From: Fidelibacterota bacterium | GTDB taxonomy: Bacteria; Fidelibacterota; UBA2242 | NCBI GenBank assembly: GCA_016782645.1 | Contig: JADHYC010000019.1 | Coordinates: 1 to 38,542, forward strand | Length of the DNA stretch: 38,542 nucleotides | Direction: 5' to 3' | Shown: piece by piece, positions 7,486-15,035 of the stretch | Layout of the letters: each line of letters starts with the position of its first letter | Numbering within the stretch: the first letter of the stretch is position 1 | Notes under the pieces: generated by a model | The model's database searches: none | What the model saw: only the letters and a program-made list of their open reading frames with translations | What the model was told of the DNA's origin: nothing | Translations under genes and position numbers: made by a program

Positions 7486-8688
7486 TTAGCCATGATTAGG
7501 AACGAATTTCACCTGTTTAGTCAGGATAGCAAAGATAACTCTCAACAGTTTATTCCAGGTAGCGATGACTGCCTTTCGATAGGCCATTCCTTCTTCTCTT
7601 TTTCGAATGTAATAGTCTCGGAAAACACCATCGTGCCGAATAACCGAACAGGTAATGAGATAACCGACTCTTCTCAGGCTACTTACGCCCCGTTTGGATA
7701 TTTTCCCTCTTTTGATCATTTTTCCAGACTGTTTAACACTGGGGTCGGTACCGGCATAGGCAATCAGTTGTTTATAATTAGAGAAGCGCTGAATATTTTT
7801 CACTTCACTGAGGAAGTGACAAGCGGTGGTATCGCCGATGCCTTTAATGGACTTCAGGATTTCCAGTTCATTGCCAAAGCGCTTATTAACGTTATCAATC
7901 AATTTACTTGTGACTTCATCCAGATGTTTTTGAAGAAATACAAGATGCTTAATATCAAACTTAATCGCCATTTCCAGGCTTTCATCCGCAGTACCGATGG
8001 AATATTTGGCCAGATCAAAGAGTTGATCCGGGTTCATATCCGGCTTTTTCCCTCTGGATTTAGTCGGATTGTAGAAGATTTTTTGGATTCTTTTTTTTGT
8101 GGCTTTTCTAATTGCTTTAGCAGAAGGGAACTGTTCCAGAATTTGCAGAAATGTATCGGTAAATACATTGGCATGTTTCAACAATTCAGGGAAGGCAATA
8201 TTCAGCATTTGCTTCAAGTGTGTTTTGGTTTTACCAACATCTCGTGTAATGGATTCTCTGAGTCTGGCAAGTTGAGTAAGATAAGCGGAATCAATTTCAG
8301 TCATGGCAAATATGCTGTGTTGTCGATAAATCAGAAACCTTGCAATAGCGATAGCATCTACGGCATCGGTTTTTGTTTTTCTCAGGGAATCGGCTTCCGC
8401 AAACTTCTTTACCAGGGCTGGATTTAAGAGGTAAACATGTTCAGTAAGAGAGAGCAGAAAAGACATGATATTGACGTGATAAGTTCCGGTGGATTCGAAC
8501 CCGACTACAACGTTGGGAAACGATTCAATCAGTTGACTAATTTCTTGTCCCAGAAGGGAATCTTCGATAAAGCCATCTCTATTCATTTGAAGAGATCCTT
8601 TCTTGATGATGGTATTGTGCGTATCCATGGCGGCATAGTCAAACTTGTCCTTCGATACATCAATACCAATGTAAATGGGTGTTTGCAT
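7486..8688 (-). CDS. IS110-family DEDD transposase
   Basis: The protein has 400 residues. The RuvC-like DEDD domain is marked by D10 (YIGIDVSKDKFD), E65 (FESTGTYH), D108 and D111 (KTDAVDAIAIAR). The C-terminal Transposase_20 domain shows IKGIGDTTACHFLSEV, AYAGTDPSVKQSG and KISKRGVSSLRR with the catalytic serine region. The length is normal and no frame break is visible, so the gene may be active. In this family the enzyme works with a bridge RNA encoded in the element's own non-coding end. Confidence 0.92.
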   Translation of the reverse strand: MQTPIYIGIDVSKDKFDYAAMDTHNTIIKKGSLQMNRDGFIEDSLLGQEISQLIESFPNVVVGFESTGTYHVNIMSFLLSLTEHVYLLNPALVKKFAEADSLRKTKTDAVDAIAIARFLIYRQHSIFAMTEIDSAYLTQLARLRESITRDVGKTKTHLKQMLNIAFPELLKHANVFTDTFLQILEQFPSAKAIRKATKKRIQKIFYNPTKSRGKKPDMNPDQLFDLAKYSIGTADESLEMAIKFDIKHLVFLQKHLDEVTSKLIDNVNKRFGNELEILKSIKGIGDTTACHFLSEVKNIQRFSNYKQLIAYAGTDPSVKQSGKMIKRGKISKRGVSSLRRVGYLITCSVIRHDGVFRDYYIRKREEGMAYRKAVIATWNKLLRVIFAILTKQVKFVPNHG

Positions 8689-8717
8689 TACTTTACTCCT
8701 TCCCGGTTTAGGATTTT

Positions 8718-8902
8718 ATTTGAAAGGGCGACGGGGGCTGTCTTGATATCCAATCTCCCGATTGACGGTAGCTCAATGGCCAAATCAACTTATTGGGACT
8801 TGAAAGACAGCGGGAAGACTCCTTTTGAGGTTCTTCAAATAATCCCTATCGGGAAAAGACCTATAAAAAATGCGTCCCTACTGTTCCCAAGCCCTTTCAA
8901 AT
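8718..8902 (-). ncRNA. Candidate IS110 bridge RNA
   Basis: The non-coding end upstream of the transposase is enclosed by a 12-bp perfect inverted repeat (ATTTGAAAGGGC at 8718-8729, GCCCTTTCAAAT at 8891-8902). Inside are further paired arms, for example GCTGTCTT (8737-8744) with AAGACAGC (8804-8811) and ATTGA (8761-8765) with TCAAT (8773-8777). A ~185-nt multi-stem RNA between the left end and the transposase start is the known position and size class of bridge RNAs. The loop sequences have not been matched to target and donor DNA here. Confidence 0.5.
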
Positions 8903-8964
8903 ATCTTTTTCAAATAACACTAAAACATATGAAATATTAACCAATTAATTAGTAGGAGAACAAA

Positions 8965-9354
8965 ATGGCAAAGGTAACAAAAAAGCAAGCAGAAGAAGAA
9001 CTTAAAAAAAGGGCTAAGAACGTAGCTGAAGAAGACCTCAAGAAAGTTATTAATAAAAGAGATGAAATTGAGGAGAAATTCAAGAGCAATGGTCCACTTG
9101 GGAAATTTGTTTCAGACCTAAAACTCCTATTTTCTGTGATCCAAGATTACATTAGTGGAGAGTATCGTGAGATACCTTGGTGGTCCATCGCTGCAATTGT
9201 CGCAGCTTTGCTATATGTTTTAAGTCCAATTGACCTTATTCCGGATTTTATTCCTGTTATAGGATATATTGATGATGCTTTGGTTGTAGCCGCTTGTTTG
9301 GCCATGGTTGAGCAGGATCTTCAAAATTATAGAGATTGGAAGAAGAACACATAA
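8965..9354 (+). CDS. DUF1232 (YkvA-like) membrane protein
   Basis: The 129-residue protein has a lysine/glutamate-rich helical N-terminus (1-45). It is followed by a hydrophobic stretch and the DUF1232 signature SPIDLIPDFIPVIGYIDDAL (87-106). The family is small, membrane-linked and functionally undefined. TAGGAG lies 7-12 bases ahead of the ATG. The IS110 insertion divides it from the GTPase gene, so it was probably once in the same operon. Confidence 0.85.
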   Translation: MAKVTKKQAEEELKKRAKNVAEEDLKKVINKRDEIEEKFKSNGPLGKFVSDLKLLFSVIQDYISGEYREIPWWSIAAIVAALLYVLSPIDLIPDFIPVIGYIDDALVVAACLAMVEQDLQNYRDWKKNT

Positions 9355-9472
9355 ATTATTAACTGTTTTTCTTTTATTTGACTTGCACATAACAAGGTTC
9401 TTCCTCTATTCGACAACAGATTAACAAATCTTTAATTGTATTGTTCAACTTAAAATGAAAAGGAGAAATATT

Positions 9473-9487
9473 ATGCACCCACCATAA
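9473..9487 (+). other. Four-codon mini-ORF with a strong ribosome site
   Basis: AAAAGGAG stands 6-13 bases ahead of ATG-CAC-CCA-CCA-TAA (MHPP). It lies between the DUF1232 gene and the lipoprotein gene. It may be a leader peptide with two prolines, or the scar of a deleted gene. Confidence 0.3.
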
Positions 9488-9547
9488 ATAGTTTCGGAAT
9501 TATCATTATTGAATTTTTTAAATCAAAGATTAAAGGAGAGACTAAAA

Positions 9548-10234
9548 ATGAAAAAATTATTTCTTATTGTTTTTATTTTGGGAATTGTTTTATTGTTTTC
9601 AAATTGTGCTTCCAAACTACCATTAACTATTGCAGATATTGAGCCAAAACTTGCCCAATTTTCCGAAGCACATAGATGGGGCTTTACAGATGAAGAAGGA
9701 TTTGTTGAATATTATAAAATTGGAGACCCTAAATTTGACAATTTTTTCAAAACTGCTGCAAAGTTAGATGGTTTGGTTATACTTACCCAAGGAATGACTC
9801 AAAGTGCGACAAAACAATTAAAACAATATGCAATGTCAAAAGCATCTGATGAAGCACTTAAGGAAAGTATAAAAGAAATTACTGAAGATACTCCACCAGC
9901 GGAATATACAACTGAACAATCAATAGCCATAATGAAACTTGCTAAACAGAAAAATAGGGTTAACAAAGACGAACTTAAATATTTTGCTACTACATCCGCT
10001 TCATTAGGAGTGGGGGTATATGCCCTAGGGAAAGGAGTTAAAGAAGTTGGTGATTTAATATTGGATGGTACCAAATTATTAAAAAATGTTAAAAGTACTA
10101 AACCTTGGTTAATTCCCGCAGCAACCAAAGGTTTAAAAGGATGTATTACAAATCTAAAAGGAGTTAAAAAGAACGCACCAACGACTTTAGAAGAAATGAA
10201 AGTTCTTTTAGAAGGCTTTAAAGCATTAAGTTGA
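9548..10234 (+). CDS. Predicted lipoprotein of unknown function
   Basis: The start is ATG 9548 after AAAGGAGAG; an in-frame ATG at 9509 lacks a ribosome site and would spoil the signal peptide. The 228-residue product begins MKKLFLIVFILGIVLLFSNC, a type II signal peptide with a cysteine at residue 20. The mature part is mostly helical and alanine/lysine-rich with a Gly-rich hydrophobic patch around 155-170. No family is recognised. It overlaps or abuts the next lipoprotein gene, so the two are likely made together at the cell envelope. Confidence 0.7.
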   Translation: MKKLFLIVFILGIVLLFSNCASKLPLTIADIEPKLAQFSEAHRWGFTDEEGFVEYYKIGDPKFDNFFKTAAKLDGLVILTQGMTQSATKQLKQYAMSKASDEALKESIKEITEDTPPAEYTTEQSIAIMKLAKQKNRVNKDELKYFATTSASLGVGVYALGKGVKEVGDLILDGTKLLKNVKSTKPWLIPAATKGLKGCITNLKGVKKNAPTTLEEMKVLLEGFKALS

Positions 10235-10242
10235 GGTTAATT

Positions 10243-11196
10243 TTGAAGTGCAAAGCATTATTATTTTCAATATTTATTTTGTTTACTACTGCCTTTTTTA
10301 ATTGTGCTTCTACAACTTCAACGCAAAAAATAGCACCGTCTTCTATAGTCGGTGCTATTACCCTTCCCTCCGGTTGGGATGATTCTATTATTGAACAAAT
10401 AAAAGCTGGTAAATCAACTAAAAATATTTTAGCAGTATTAGATTTTGAAGGTAATGAGAAGCTCAAAGGAAAAGTTGACCTCAAAATGTCTGATATGTTA
10501 ACAACTTCATTAGTAAAAACAAGCCGTTTTGAAATTGTAGAACGCAATAAAATAAATAAAGTTATTAATGAACAAAAATTTGGTCTATCAGGAATGGTTG
10601 ATGAAGCATCGGCAGCTGAGGTTGGAAAAATTCTTGGTGCAGAATACGTAGTTTTTGGATCAATAACATCTGCTACAAGGAAAGATATTGATAAATTTGG
10701 GTACATTTTAGTTCAAATAGAAGTTAGTATTGATGTAAGAGCTGTAAATACTTCTACAGGAAAAATATTACTGTCTGAATCAGCTGAAGGTTTATGTGAA
10801 AGTAAAATTGTACAAACAGCTGATGGAGTAGTTGTTAGTGGTGCAATTGATTATAATTCTTCTTATGCAAAAGCCTCAAGAGATGCTGTAAATAAAGTAT
10901 CAATAAAAATTGCAAAATTATCACCATTATTAGGATTTGTAGTAGCGGTTACTAACGAAGAAATTACTATAGATGTTGGTGAAAAAAGAGGTGTTAAAAA
11001 AGATGATTTATTCGTAGTATTTCGTGTTGGAGGTGAAATAATACATCCATCAACCGGTGGACATATTGGATGGAAAAAAGAAGTACTTCGTGAAATTAGA
11101 ATAACTTCAACTGAAAAGTTAATGTCAACGGGTAAAACGACGAGAAAAAAAACAGAAAAAATCGTACAACCAGGTGATTTTGTAATCTCAATATAA
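10243..11196 (+). CDS. CsgG-like lipoprotein
   Basis: I place the start at TTG 10243, which has GAGG six bases upstream and gives an N-terminus MKCKALLFSIFILFTTAFF followed by Asn-Cys, a lipobox. TTG 10231 would overlap the upstream stop. The 317-residue product has the CsgG fold signature: ILAVLDFEGNEKLKGKVD, then MLTTSLVKTSRFEIVERNKI, then AEVGKILGAEYVVFGSIT. CsgG-type proteins assemble at the outer membrane, and other members are general envelope lipoproteins. No curli genes are nearby. Here it ends an operon begun by the GTPase. The C-terminal 80 residues form a beta-rich extension. Confidence 0.75.
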   Translation: MKCKALLFSIFILFTTAFFNCASTTSTQKIAPSSIVGAITLPSGWDDSIIEQIKAGKSTKNILAVLDFEGNEKLKGKVDLKMSDMLTTSLVKTSRFEIVERNKINKVINEQKFGLSGMVDEASAAEVGKILGAEYVVFGSITSATRKDIDKFGYILVQIEVSIDVRAVNTSTGKILLSESAEGLCESKIVQTADGVVVSGAIDYNSSYAKASRDAVNKVSIKIAKLSPLLGFVVAVTNEEITIDVGEKRGVKKDDLFVVFRVGGEIIHPSTGGHIGWKKEVLREIRITSTEKLMSTGKTTRKKTEKIVQPGDFVISI

Positions 11197-11242
11197 AATA
11201 CCTTTAATATATTTTATCAAGGCTCTAAACATCGCTCCACCT

Positions 11243-11270
11243 AAAGCCGGGAGCGGCTTTGATGATTTTT
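11243..11270 (+). terminator. Intrinsic terminator after the CsgG-like gene
   Basis: AAAGCCG (11243-11249), loop GGAG and CGGCTTT (11254-11260) form a perfect 7-bp stem, followed by GATGATTTTT. Confidence 0.7.
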
Positions 11271-11476
11271 AAAAGGTTACACCATAGCAAGGAACCCTAA
11301 AAAGATCTTGGAAATGAAATAACCTGACATAATCGATTAATATTATCAGGGGCAGGCTGTTATCGTCCCGCCCTTTTTTATAAACCCACAATCCCCAAGC
11401 GAACTACGCCCGCATTGAGAAAAGATAACCGCATAAATTGAATTTATGGATAGAATGCAACAATTTTGTAAAGAGA
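11271..11476. other. Intergenic stretch before the IS21 element
   Basis: No gene is supported here. A GC-rich GGGC...GCCC pair followed by a T-run near 11350-11380 could be a second weak terminator. The last five bases (AGAGA, 11472-11476) are the left target-site copy of the IS21 insertion. Confidence 0.5.
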
Positions 11477-11529
11477 TGTCAAGGGTCGCGAAAAAATGTA
11501 CCAAAAATGGTCGTGAAAAGTGTACCACT

Positions 11530-12306
11530 TTAGCCTTCCGTTCCATTCATATCAATAAGCTCCTTTTCAGTTTTTTCTTTTAGCCGAAAACTTTTCCCAC
11601 GAATATTCAGCACAATACTATGATGAAGCAACCGGTCTAAAATAGCCGTCACGATTATCGGATCATGGAACATTTCCGTCCAGTCACTAAATGCCTTATT
11701 AGAAGTAATAATGGTACTGGCTTTCTCGTATCGATTGGCGATAAACCGGAAAAACAAGTTACATTCTTCCCTGGTGATCGGTGTATAGCCGACCTCATCG
11801 ACGATCACCAGCGCTGATTTATAATAGCTTCTTCCTTTACCTCTGCGATTGGACTCGTGGTCTTTCTTGAGTTTCTTGATCAGATCCTCCATCGTAGTAG
11901 AATAAATGCTGAACCCGGACTGACAGGCTTTAACGGCCAATGCCACGGCCAGATGGGTTTTACCAACGCCTGGAGGCCCGAGGAAGATGACATTCTGTTT
12001 ATATTGGATAAATGTCAGATCGAACAACGACATTACTTTTTGCCGATCAAGTTTTGGCTGGAAGGCAAAATCGAACTCATCAATGGTTTTAATAAATGGC
12101 AAGCCGGATATTCTGAGATTCGTTTCCACACGACGTTGTTCTTTTTGGGCAACCTCTTCATCGAGTAATTCATCCAGGAAGGCCAGATGGCTTTTACTTT
12201 TTTCTTCGGCAGTCTTAATAACCGCCTGAAGGATCTGACTGATTCGAGGTAACCGTAAGCGGGTCAGATTGGCTTCCACTCTTTCAAGGATCAAACTGTC
12301 GCTCAT
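11530..12306 (-). CDS. istB: IstB-type transposition helper ATPase
   Basis: The 258-residue AAA+ protein carries Walker A GPPGVGKTHLAVAL, Walker B LVIVDEVGY and the IstB N-terminal helical region (LPRISQILQAVIKTAEEKS). IstB loads on target DNA and recruits the IstA transposase. Its start overlaps the istA stop by 4 bases, the standard coupled arrangement. Length and frame are intact. Confidence 0.93.
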   Translation of the reverse strand: MSDSLILERVEANLTRLRLPRISQILQAVIKTAEEKSKSHLAFLDELLDEEVAQKEQRRVETNLRISGLPFIKTIDEFDFAFQPKLDRQKVMSLFDLTFIQYKQNVIFLGPPGVGKTHLAVALAVKACQSGFSIYSTTMEDLIKKLKKDHESNRRGKGRSYYKSALVIVDEVGYTPITREECNLFFRFIANRYEKASTIITSNKAFSDWTEMFHDPIIVTAILDRLLHHSIVLNIRGKSFRLKEKTEKELIDMNGTEG

Positions 12307-13577
12307 AAACCAGCTCCGCAGGCATGGTCATAAACGCTAACCGGACGGATTTCCACATCCATTTCATACAAAGGTTTTGAGGGACTGATCGTCTGTTTCG
12401 CTTGTCCTTTCGGACGGCGGCTGCTACTATGATATTTTCGTGCATTCATCTCTTTGTCACGACGCAAGGCCTCGTAAAAACGTTTGTCCTGCACCAAATG
12501 TCCCTTTCCGTCCGGAATGATATAAGCCACAATAAAATGATCATTACTAAACACTTTTATGGTCTTGTCTTTTACCCGCAAGATCACTTGTTGATCTACC
12601 AAAGAATGAGGAACGACATAACTGTTACCTTCAAATCTAATGGTGCAGTCTTTGTGAACTTTACGATATACCCGATACGAAGTATCAAATGCCAGGATCG
12701 GTAATGACTGAAGATGAGGCTGTTCCCGGATAAATCTCCGGGACACAATCTCATGGGTGGTACCATGGACCCGTTCATCTTTTTTCTTTAACCAGGCTTG
12801 CAGATCACGATTAGCGGTTTCAAGATTAATGAAACCGTATCCGCGCCAGAAGCCTTCCCGGATAAAGGAATAGGGGCGCTCTATTTTGCCTTTAACCCAG
12901 GCAGCGTAAGCGGGGGCAACTTTAGGCGTAAATCCATAGTGCAAAGCAAAACCTGTCAGGGTTGTATTGAATTTGTGTTTGCCGGCTATCTTACCGATAT
13001 ACACATTCTTCATCCGGTCATACAATATCTCCTGCGGAACACCACCAAAATATTCAAACGCCCGTATATGACAATCTAAAAAAGTTGGCAGATCGCACTT
13101 TCGGATTAACTCAGCGTATATCTTCCGGGAATAACCCAAAATCATTGAAAACAAGTAGTATTTATCAATGGTGTCGTCTGCGTTTATCACTTGGAACTCA
13201 CCAAAATCAACCTGGGCCTGGTATCCCGGTTCGGTCTCAAATCGAAGATAGGCCAAGCGACTGCGCTCCGTTTTTAAAGCCTTTACCCGACGTTTGACGA
13301 TCTCATAACTACCATCAAATCCTAATGAAATCAAATGGTCGTAAATCCAGGTCCCTGTGTATAAAATGTCATCTTCCAGCCAAGCCTCAATATTTCCACT
13401 AAAGGGATCGAGCTTACTATCTCGTTTATGGTTGGTTCTGTTGTGCATCCAGTCCGGATTCTCCAGATATTTCTTTACGGTCTTGCGATGAATACCAAGT
13501 TTCCTGGCTATTCCTCGCTCTGAATATCCTTGTCGTTTTAATGAAAGTACATCCAAAATTTCCTCCAGAGTTTTCAT
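12303..13577 (-). CDS. istA: IstA-type DDE transposase
   Basis: The 424-residue protein has an N-terminal helix-turn-helix (GYSERGIARKLGIHRKTVKK) and an integrase core with the first acidic residue in YQAQVDFGEF and the second in PQEILYDRMKNV. A C-terminal beta domain and basic tail (HSSSRRPKGQAKQ) follow. It cuts and joins the element ends with IstB. The frame is uninterrupted, so the element could be active. It is somewhat shorter than the ~500-residue IS21 prototype but within the family range. Confidence 0.92.
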   Translation of the reverse strand: MKTLEEILDVLSLKRQGYSERGIARKLGIHRKTVKKYLENPDWMHNRTNHKRDSKLDPFSGNIEAWLEDDILYTGTWIYDHLISLGFDGSYEIVKRRVKALKTERSRLAYLRFETEPGYQAQVDFGEFQVINADDTIDKYYLFSMILGYSRKIYAELIRKCDLPTFLDCHIRAFEYFGGVPQEILYDRMKNVYIGKIAGKHKFNTTLTGFALHYGFTPKVAPAYAAWVKGKIERPYSFIREGFWRGYGFINLETANRDLQAWLKKKDERVHGTTHEIVSRRFIREQPHLQSLPILAFDTSYRVYRKVHKDCTIRFEGNSYVVPHSLVDQQVILRVKDKTIKVFSNDHFIVAYIIPDGKGHLVQDKRFYEALRRDKEMNARKYHSSSRRPKGQAKQTISPSKPLYEMDVEIRPVSVYDHACGAGL

Positions 13578-13770
13578 TAGCGCCCCTTTTTATTGATACC
13601 AACTTACTCATCTTCCACCTGTCTACCGTTAGTTTACGACAGGTAGAGAGCAAGATTACTATCATTTGAGGCACTTTGTTCATGCTTTTCTAATCAATTC
13701 TCATTTGAAATTCTGGTACACTTTTAAACGACCATAATTGGTACAATTTAATACGACCATTTACAAGAGA

Positions 13771-13804
13771 GCGGGAAGGTTTGGATATTAACCTCCCCGC
13801 TTTT
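13771..13804 (+). terminator. Intrinsic terminator next to the IS21 insertion
   Basis: GCGGGAAGGT (13771-13780) pairs with ACCTCCCCGC (13791-13800) with one mismatch, and is followed by TTTT. The IS21 element landed just upstream of it. Confidence 0.6.
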
Positions 13805-13826
13805 ATCATACCCCTTTATTTTTAAA

Positions 13827-13891
13827 AGAAAAGCGGCGATTTGTTGATGTGAGGGGTTAATCGACTTATTATCAATATCCACCGCTTTTCT
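13827..13891. repeat. Inverted repeat in a 500-bp gene-free stretch
   Basis: AGAAAAGCGG (13827-13836) and CCGCTTTTCT (13882-13891) form a 10-bp perfect inverted repeat around a 45-base centre. The surrounding gap 13772-14101 holds no supported gene. It also contains a GCCTGCCTG...CAGACAGG repeat-like stretch near 14031-14058. Confidence 0.5.
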
Positions 13892-14061
13892 AATATTTTG
13901 AAAATACTGAAAACCATATAAAATGCTCCCTTGGCATTTACCGTTATTACTACGGTTGAATAGTAGCAGATATTTAGTTGAAAGTCAAGTAAAAGCGCTT
14001 TATTGAGGATAAAAAGTCGGAGTAAAACGCCTGCCTGACCTACCGGGACGCAGACAGGAAG

Positions 14062-14082
14062 ATCCGGCTATTGACGGATAAC
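14062..14082 (+). repeat. 21-bp direct repeat, copy 2
   Basis: The word is identical to 699-719 (core CGGCTATTGACGGATAAC). Here it lies 19 bases before the Gam-like start and reads IRLLTDNKN-stop in one frame. Confidence 0.7.
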
Positions 14083-14101
14083 AAAAACTAAGGAGGTTCC
14101 C

Positions 14102-14716
14102 ATGAACACAACTCTCCCCGGGCGAACTATGCCCACACTGGAAGATGTATTATTACCAATAACCAATGAACAGGACGATGAATTATCGCCTTTTGAATTA
14201 ATTGATTCACAGGAGAAAGACTCTTCTCCTGATCCCGGTGATCTGCTCGACATCACAGATTTCTTCAAAGCCGATGTCGCAGTCATGAAACTCATCTACC
14301 TGCAGGATCGCATGGATGAGATCGACGATCTGTACCACAAAGAACTCGATCACCTGAACCGTTGGAAAGAGCAGCGTACTGCTATCTTACAGCGTCAGTA
14401 TAACTTCTTCAGCAGGTCCCTGGAAAACTGGCTGACAGTCTCAAACCGGAAATCCGCCAACCTGCCCCACGGCAAGCTGATATTCCGCAAGCAGCCGCCC
14501 CATGTGGATATTCTGGATGAGGATACGGTGTTGAAAAAAGGTCTGTTTATACGGATAAAGAGATTACCTGACATGGCTGCTATCCTGAAACATTACAAAG
14601 CCACTGGCGAAATCCCGGATGGCTGCGACATTATTGAACCGGAACCAAAGTTCTCAATCAAATTAACCCCTGGAAAGGAGCATGCCAATGTACAGTCCCC
14701 AAATTCACCTCATTAA
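14102..14716 (+). CDS. Mu Gam-like host-nuclease inhibitor
   Basis: The 204-residue protein starts after AAGGAGG. The first ~60 residues are acidic and probably disordered. The rest has the Gam layout: a long helix (MDEIDDLYHKELDHLNRWKE), then QYNFFSRSLENWL, the turn NLPHGKLIFRKQPP, VDILDEDTVLKK, and a C-terminal part with IPDGCDIIEPEPKFSIKL. Gam-like proteins are Ku-like binders that coat double-stranded DNA ends and protect phage or conjugative-element DNA from host exonucleases. The gene's composition and its leader repeat tie it to the clamp operon at the start of the window. No phage structural gene is present. Confidence 0.8.
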   Translation: MNTTLPGRTMPTLEDVLLPITNEQDDELSPFELIDSQEKDSSPDPGDLLDITDFFKADVAVMKLIYLQDRMDEIDDLYHKELDHLNRWKEQRTAILQRQYNFFSRSLENWLTVSNRKSANLPHGKLIFRKQPPHVDILDEDTVLKKGLFIRIKRLPDMAAILKHYKATGEIPDGCDIIEPEPKFSIKLTPGKEHANVQSPNSPH

Positions 14717-14774
14717 CGAAATGCTGGGAAAGTCCATCGCCCTGGTAGAATCCGTATTAGCGCGGGCGCCTTAA
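14688..14774 (+). CDS. 28-residue ORF overlapping the Gam-like gene
   Basis: AAAGGAG stands 9-15 bases ahead of ATG 14688. The product MYSPQIHLINEMLGKSIALV is followed by ESVLARAP and stop. It overlaps the Gam-like stop by 29 bases, like other coupled genes of the clamp operon. It is probably the stump of a longer gene: its last ten codons lie inside the 197-bp direct repeat that starts at 14742, suggesting that recombination or insertion cut it there. Confidence 0.4.
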   Translation: MYSPQIHLINEMLGKSIALVESVLARAP

Positions 14775-14938
14775 GACCGGTTTGCGGATGTATTGAACAG
14801 ATTAGATGTAAGATATTGAATATCTTGAGTTTGTTGTATAGAGGGTAAATTTGAGCGGTTTAAGATTCATTTTACCCACAATTGTTACCTGTCATTGATT
14901 TGTCTAAAACTGCTTTGCATGAAGAAAGAATAGAGGGA
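14742..14938. repeat. ~197-bp imperfect direct repeat, copy A
   Basis: This stretch matches 26617-26814 in the same orientation at roughly 85% identity by eye. Shared words include GCGCCTTAAGACCGGTTT, GAGCGGTTTAAGATTCATTT and GAAGAAAGAATAGAGGGA. Copy A contains a perfect 17-base palindrome (AAGATATTGAATATCTT, 14810-14826) that is eroded in copy B. The two copies frame the WYL/AAA/nuclease segment. Nothing codes in it except the end of the 28-residue ORF. Confidence 0.85.
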
Positions 14939-15035
14939 TTAATATCCTTCTATTTTTTTAGCCTTTAGTTGAAATATTGTTGAAAATGGTTTTTATGATT
15001 GGTAGTTTCATACAGGAAACAAGGAAAGAGGAGTC

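Larger units (their letters stand above)
7486..8902 (-). mobile_element. IS110-group insertion sequence (minimal extent)
   Basis: The element comprises a DEDD transposase gene on the minus strand and about 215 bases of structured non-coding DNA upstream of its start. A long 5' non-coding end and short 3' end fit the IS110 group rather than IS1111. The true ends are not marked by inverted repeats, as usual for this family, and lie somewhere within 7357-7485 and 8903-8964. It separates the GTPase gene from the DUF1232 gene. Confidence 0.75.
11477..13765. mobile_element. IS21-family insertion sequence, complete
   Basis: The ends align without gaps when read inward: TGTCAAGGGTCGCG from the left, TGTAAATGGTCGTA from the right, followed in both by TGTACC and ATGGTCGT boxes. 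These are the multiple repeated end boxes typical of IS21. The flanks carry a perfect 5-bp target duplication AGAGA (11472-11476 and 13766-13770). The 2289-bp element holds istB and istA on the minus strand. Removing it rejoins a terminator-like hairpin region. Confidence 0.9.

Noticed and set aside
7492-8940. Plus-strand open frames across the IS110 element
   Set aside because: They are antisense shadows of the transposase and its non-coding end, with no ribosome sites.
10243-11196. Curli secretion channel
   Set aside because: Only the general CsgG-like fold is supported. No csgA, B, E or F genes are nearby, so no curli function is claimed.
148-14774. Complete prophage
   Set aside because: A Gam-like protein and a sliding clamp are present, but there is no terminase, portal, capsid, tail or lysis gene and no integrase.
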